NCBI GenBank assembly: GCA_003694355.1
Contig: RFKI01000257.1
Span: 1-14,928, forward strand
Reading direction: 5' to 3'
From: Bdellovibrio sp.
GTDB taxonomy: Bacteria; Bdellovibrionota; Bdellovibrionia; Bdellovibrionales; UBA1609
DNA: 14,928 nucleotides
The translations under genes and the position numbers were made by a program. How positions within the stretch are numbered: position 1 is the first letter of the stretch; each line of letters opens with the position of its first letter. The notes under the pieces are model-generated. The model was not told the DNA's origin, ran no database searches, and was given only the letters and a program-made list of their open reading frames with translations. Below are positions 13,428-14,928 of the stretch, one piece after another.

Positions 13428-14928
13428 CTAATAAGAAATTACAACCTTTCCATTATGACCAGCTCCACCAGAGCAAGTACCACTGGTGTCTCCTCCTAGC
13501 CCTGCATTATCACCAGTATTATAATCCTTTGCTACTCCAATAACTGTATTTGTTGCTGAACTTGTAATATAACAAGCACCACCACCACCACCACCACCAG
13601 ACAAACTAGAGCCATCTTGTTTCAAGTCCGTATCTGATTTTCCATTTATATTAGTTGTAGAGCAAGCATCTCCTCCATCTCCTGCAGGATCCGTACTATC
13701 ACCACCGCCACCACCGCCACCACCAGCGATGAGTAAGTCTGTTCCTTGATAACTAAACACGGTCGCGCCACCGCCTCCACCGCCATGAAATCCTCCAGGG
13801 TTACCAGAACCACCACCACCGCCACCATAAGCTCCATTCCCGCCATTAGCCGTTCCACTTGTGGAAAGCCCCCCTGTACCTCCAACACCAGATCCAGCAC
13901 CATTAGCTCCATTTCCTGTAAGACCTCCATTACCCCCAGCGTAACCTCCAGCTCCTCCTGTTCCTGTAATCACTCCATTACAATAAGGAGCAGGATCCCC
14001 ATCCACTCCAGCAATACCTCCTTGCCCAATTGTCACATCATAAACTGTTCCAGGAGTAACTGTTAATGTGGCTTCAACATATCCTCCAGATCCCCCTTGT
14101 CCTGGAGTATGATTAAACTTTCCTCCTCCAGCACCGCCGCCTCCCCAAACCTTAACAGTAATAGTTGTACAATTGGGAGGAACCGTAAAAGTTCCATTGC
14201 TTGTCAAGGTCGTTGTGCCTGAAACACAAGGATTTCCTGACACATTAATGAAAAAATGAGCAGGACTTAAATCTGTTGCACCAGAAGCGAAAGCACCTGA
14301 AGCATCTTTAACAGAAAAAGAAAAACTATCTTGTCCAGATGAAGAACCACTCACATAACTGATCACACCAGAAACTAAATCTGCTTGGGTAAAAGTACTG
14401 CCAACACTTAAATTGCTAGAGTTTTTCATCAGAGTTCCTAAAGTAGGCAGAGACTTAATAGTATAGATAATTTCAGTATCTAAATGATCCACATCAGAAG
14501 CTGATAAATCTGTAGTCAGAATAGTTGACGTTGTATTTATATTAACTGATTTTTGACTATTAATATCTAAGGAAGGGGCATCATTAACTGGTGAAATATT
14601 TAAATTCACTGTTGCCACATTAGAAGTGGCTCCATTAGCTACCACTTTATAATCAAAGCTTGCCGTTCCATTATAATTAGATGTCCCTGTTACTCCGACT
14701 GTACAAGTTCCTGAAGAACAAGAACAAGCTGTGGTCTCTGTAACATTATTTAAATTTAACAAAGAACAGCTTGTTGCCAAATCATTCTCAGCATCACTGT
14801 AACTCAAAGTGATAATACTCTCAGTATCCTCATTAAATGAAGATGGAGAAATATTATTAGCTATAGGAGGAGTATTTCCTTTAGGATTAATAATAAGATA
14901 AACCGTAGCCGGAGATGAGGTCTTAGTA
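13428..14928 (-). CDS. Large surface protein: cadherin-like repeats plus glycine-rich C-terminal domain (partial, N-terminus beyond right edge)
   Basis: The frame is open from the right edge to the TAG at 13428, giving the last 499 residues of a larger protein. The first in-frame start codon inside (TTG, 14807) is not a real start, because coding continues upstream with a typical repeat boundary (NTPPIANNISPSSFNEDTES). Visible residues about 20-115 form a cadherin-like repeat (SYSDAENDLATSCSL, NYNGTASFDYKV, ending SPVNDAP). Residues about 117-230 form a CSPG/cadherin_3-like repeat (SDVDHLDTEIIYTI, GSTFTQADLVSGVISYV, GQDSFSFSVKDASG). Residues about 234-499 are a Gly-rich domain opening GTFTVPPNCTTITVKVWGGG, like the glycine-rich domain of bacterial adhesins and phage tail tips, with runs of 7-8 glycines. 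It is probably exported and adhesive, but no sorting signal is visible. Confidence 0.85.
   Translation of the reverse strand, partial: TKTSSPATVYLIINPKGNTPPIANNISPSSFNEDTESIITLSYSDAENDLATSCSLLNLNNVTETTACSCSSGTCTVGVTGTSNYNGTASFDYKVVANGATSNVATVNLNISPVNDAPSLDINSQKSVNINTTSTILTTDLSASDVDHLDTEIIYTIKSLPTLGTLMKNSSNLSVGSTFTQADLVSGVISYVSGSSSGQDSFSFSVKDASGAFASGATDLSPAHFFINVSGNPCVSGTTTLTSNGTFTVPPNCTTITVKVWGGGGAGGGKFNHTPGQGGSGGYVEATLTVTPGTVYDVTIGQGGIAGVDGDPAPYCNGVITGTGGAGGYAGGNGGLTGNGANGAGSGVGGTGGLSTSGTANGGNGAYGGGGGGSGNPGGFHGGGGGGATVFSYQGTDLLIAGGGGGGGGDSTDPAGDGGDACSTTNINGKSDTDLKQDGSSLSGGGGGGGACYITSSATNTVIGVAKDYNTGDNAGLGGDTSGTCSGGAGHNGKVVISY
13578..13598 (-). repeat. Seven-unit triplet run encoding poly-glycine
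   Basis: ACC is repeated seven times on the plus strand, read as seven GGT glycine codons in the surface protein. It is a perfect microsatellite whose length change would keep the reading frame. A second, interrupted poly-glycine run of eight codons lies near 13700-13725. Confidence 0.8.

Noticed and set aside
13440..13930. Repetitive DNA that could be taken for a CRISPR or satellite array
   Set aside because: The repetition follows glycine codons in one reading frame, with no regular repeat-spacer unit.
13746..14066. Plus-strand Ser/Thr-rich frame opposite the glycine-rich region
   Set aside because: GGN glycine codons read on the other strand give Ser/Thr-rich shadows; it has no independent coding features.

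Overview
The window is AT-rich, gene-dense bacterial chromosome with short intergenic gaps, mostly clear Shine-Dalgarno sites, and many exported lipoproteins and outer-membrane barrels. It is a didermal (Gram-negative) bacterium. The mix of Cys-rich small lipoproteins, a PorV/TraF-like barrel, PilZ and CheY-type signalling proteins, and a cadherin-like/glycine-rich surface protein fits the Bdellovibrionota or older 'Deltaproteobacteria'. That placement is inference from general style, not from a marker gene. No rRNA, tRNA, insertion sequence, prophage or CRISPR array was found.

Layout from left to right. (1) Positions 1-608, minus strand: the N-terminal 202 residues of a membrane-anchored sensor-like protein that leaves the window on the left. 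It is easily missed because a longer but meaningless plus-strand frame lies over it. (2) A 365-base gap, then a CheY-type response regulator (plus) with an unusual C-terminal domain. (3) A minus-strand pair: an alpha/beta-hydrolase of the monoacylglycerol lipase type, then a lipoprotein overlapping it by 4 bases. (4) Divergent from the hydrolase, a small outer-membrane barrel protein (plus). (5) A long minus-strand run read from 11754 down to 3932: Cys-rich lipoprotein, PorV/TraF-like outer-membrane protein, AddB-like nuclease, AddA-like helicase-nuclease. Spacing is tight and addB and addA overlap by 40 bases, so an operon is likely. (6) A PilZ protein with a C-terminal membrane segment (plus), followed by a second Cys-rich lipoprotein (minus) that resembles the first. 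(7) At the right edge, the C-terminal 499 residues of a large surface protein: cadherin-like repeats followed by a glycine-rich domain, running off the window.

How the genes may work together. AddA and AddB would form the double-strand-break end-resection helicase-nuclease. Both carry nuclease motifs, AddB has the four cysteines expected for an iron-sulfur cluster, and only AddA carries the ATPase motifs. The two envelope genes ahead of addBA in the same run have no obvious link to DNA repair. The sensor fragment and the response regulator are divergent neighbours and could be signalling partners, but the sensor's output domain lies outside the window. The most interesting items are the basic tail on the PorV/TraF-like barrel, the pair of related Cys-rich lipoproteins either side of the PilZ gene, the back-to-back near-leaderless promoter candidates at 3325-3387, and the poly-glycine triplet runs in the surface protein. 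I did not find convincing evidence of a wholly new system.
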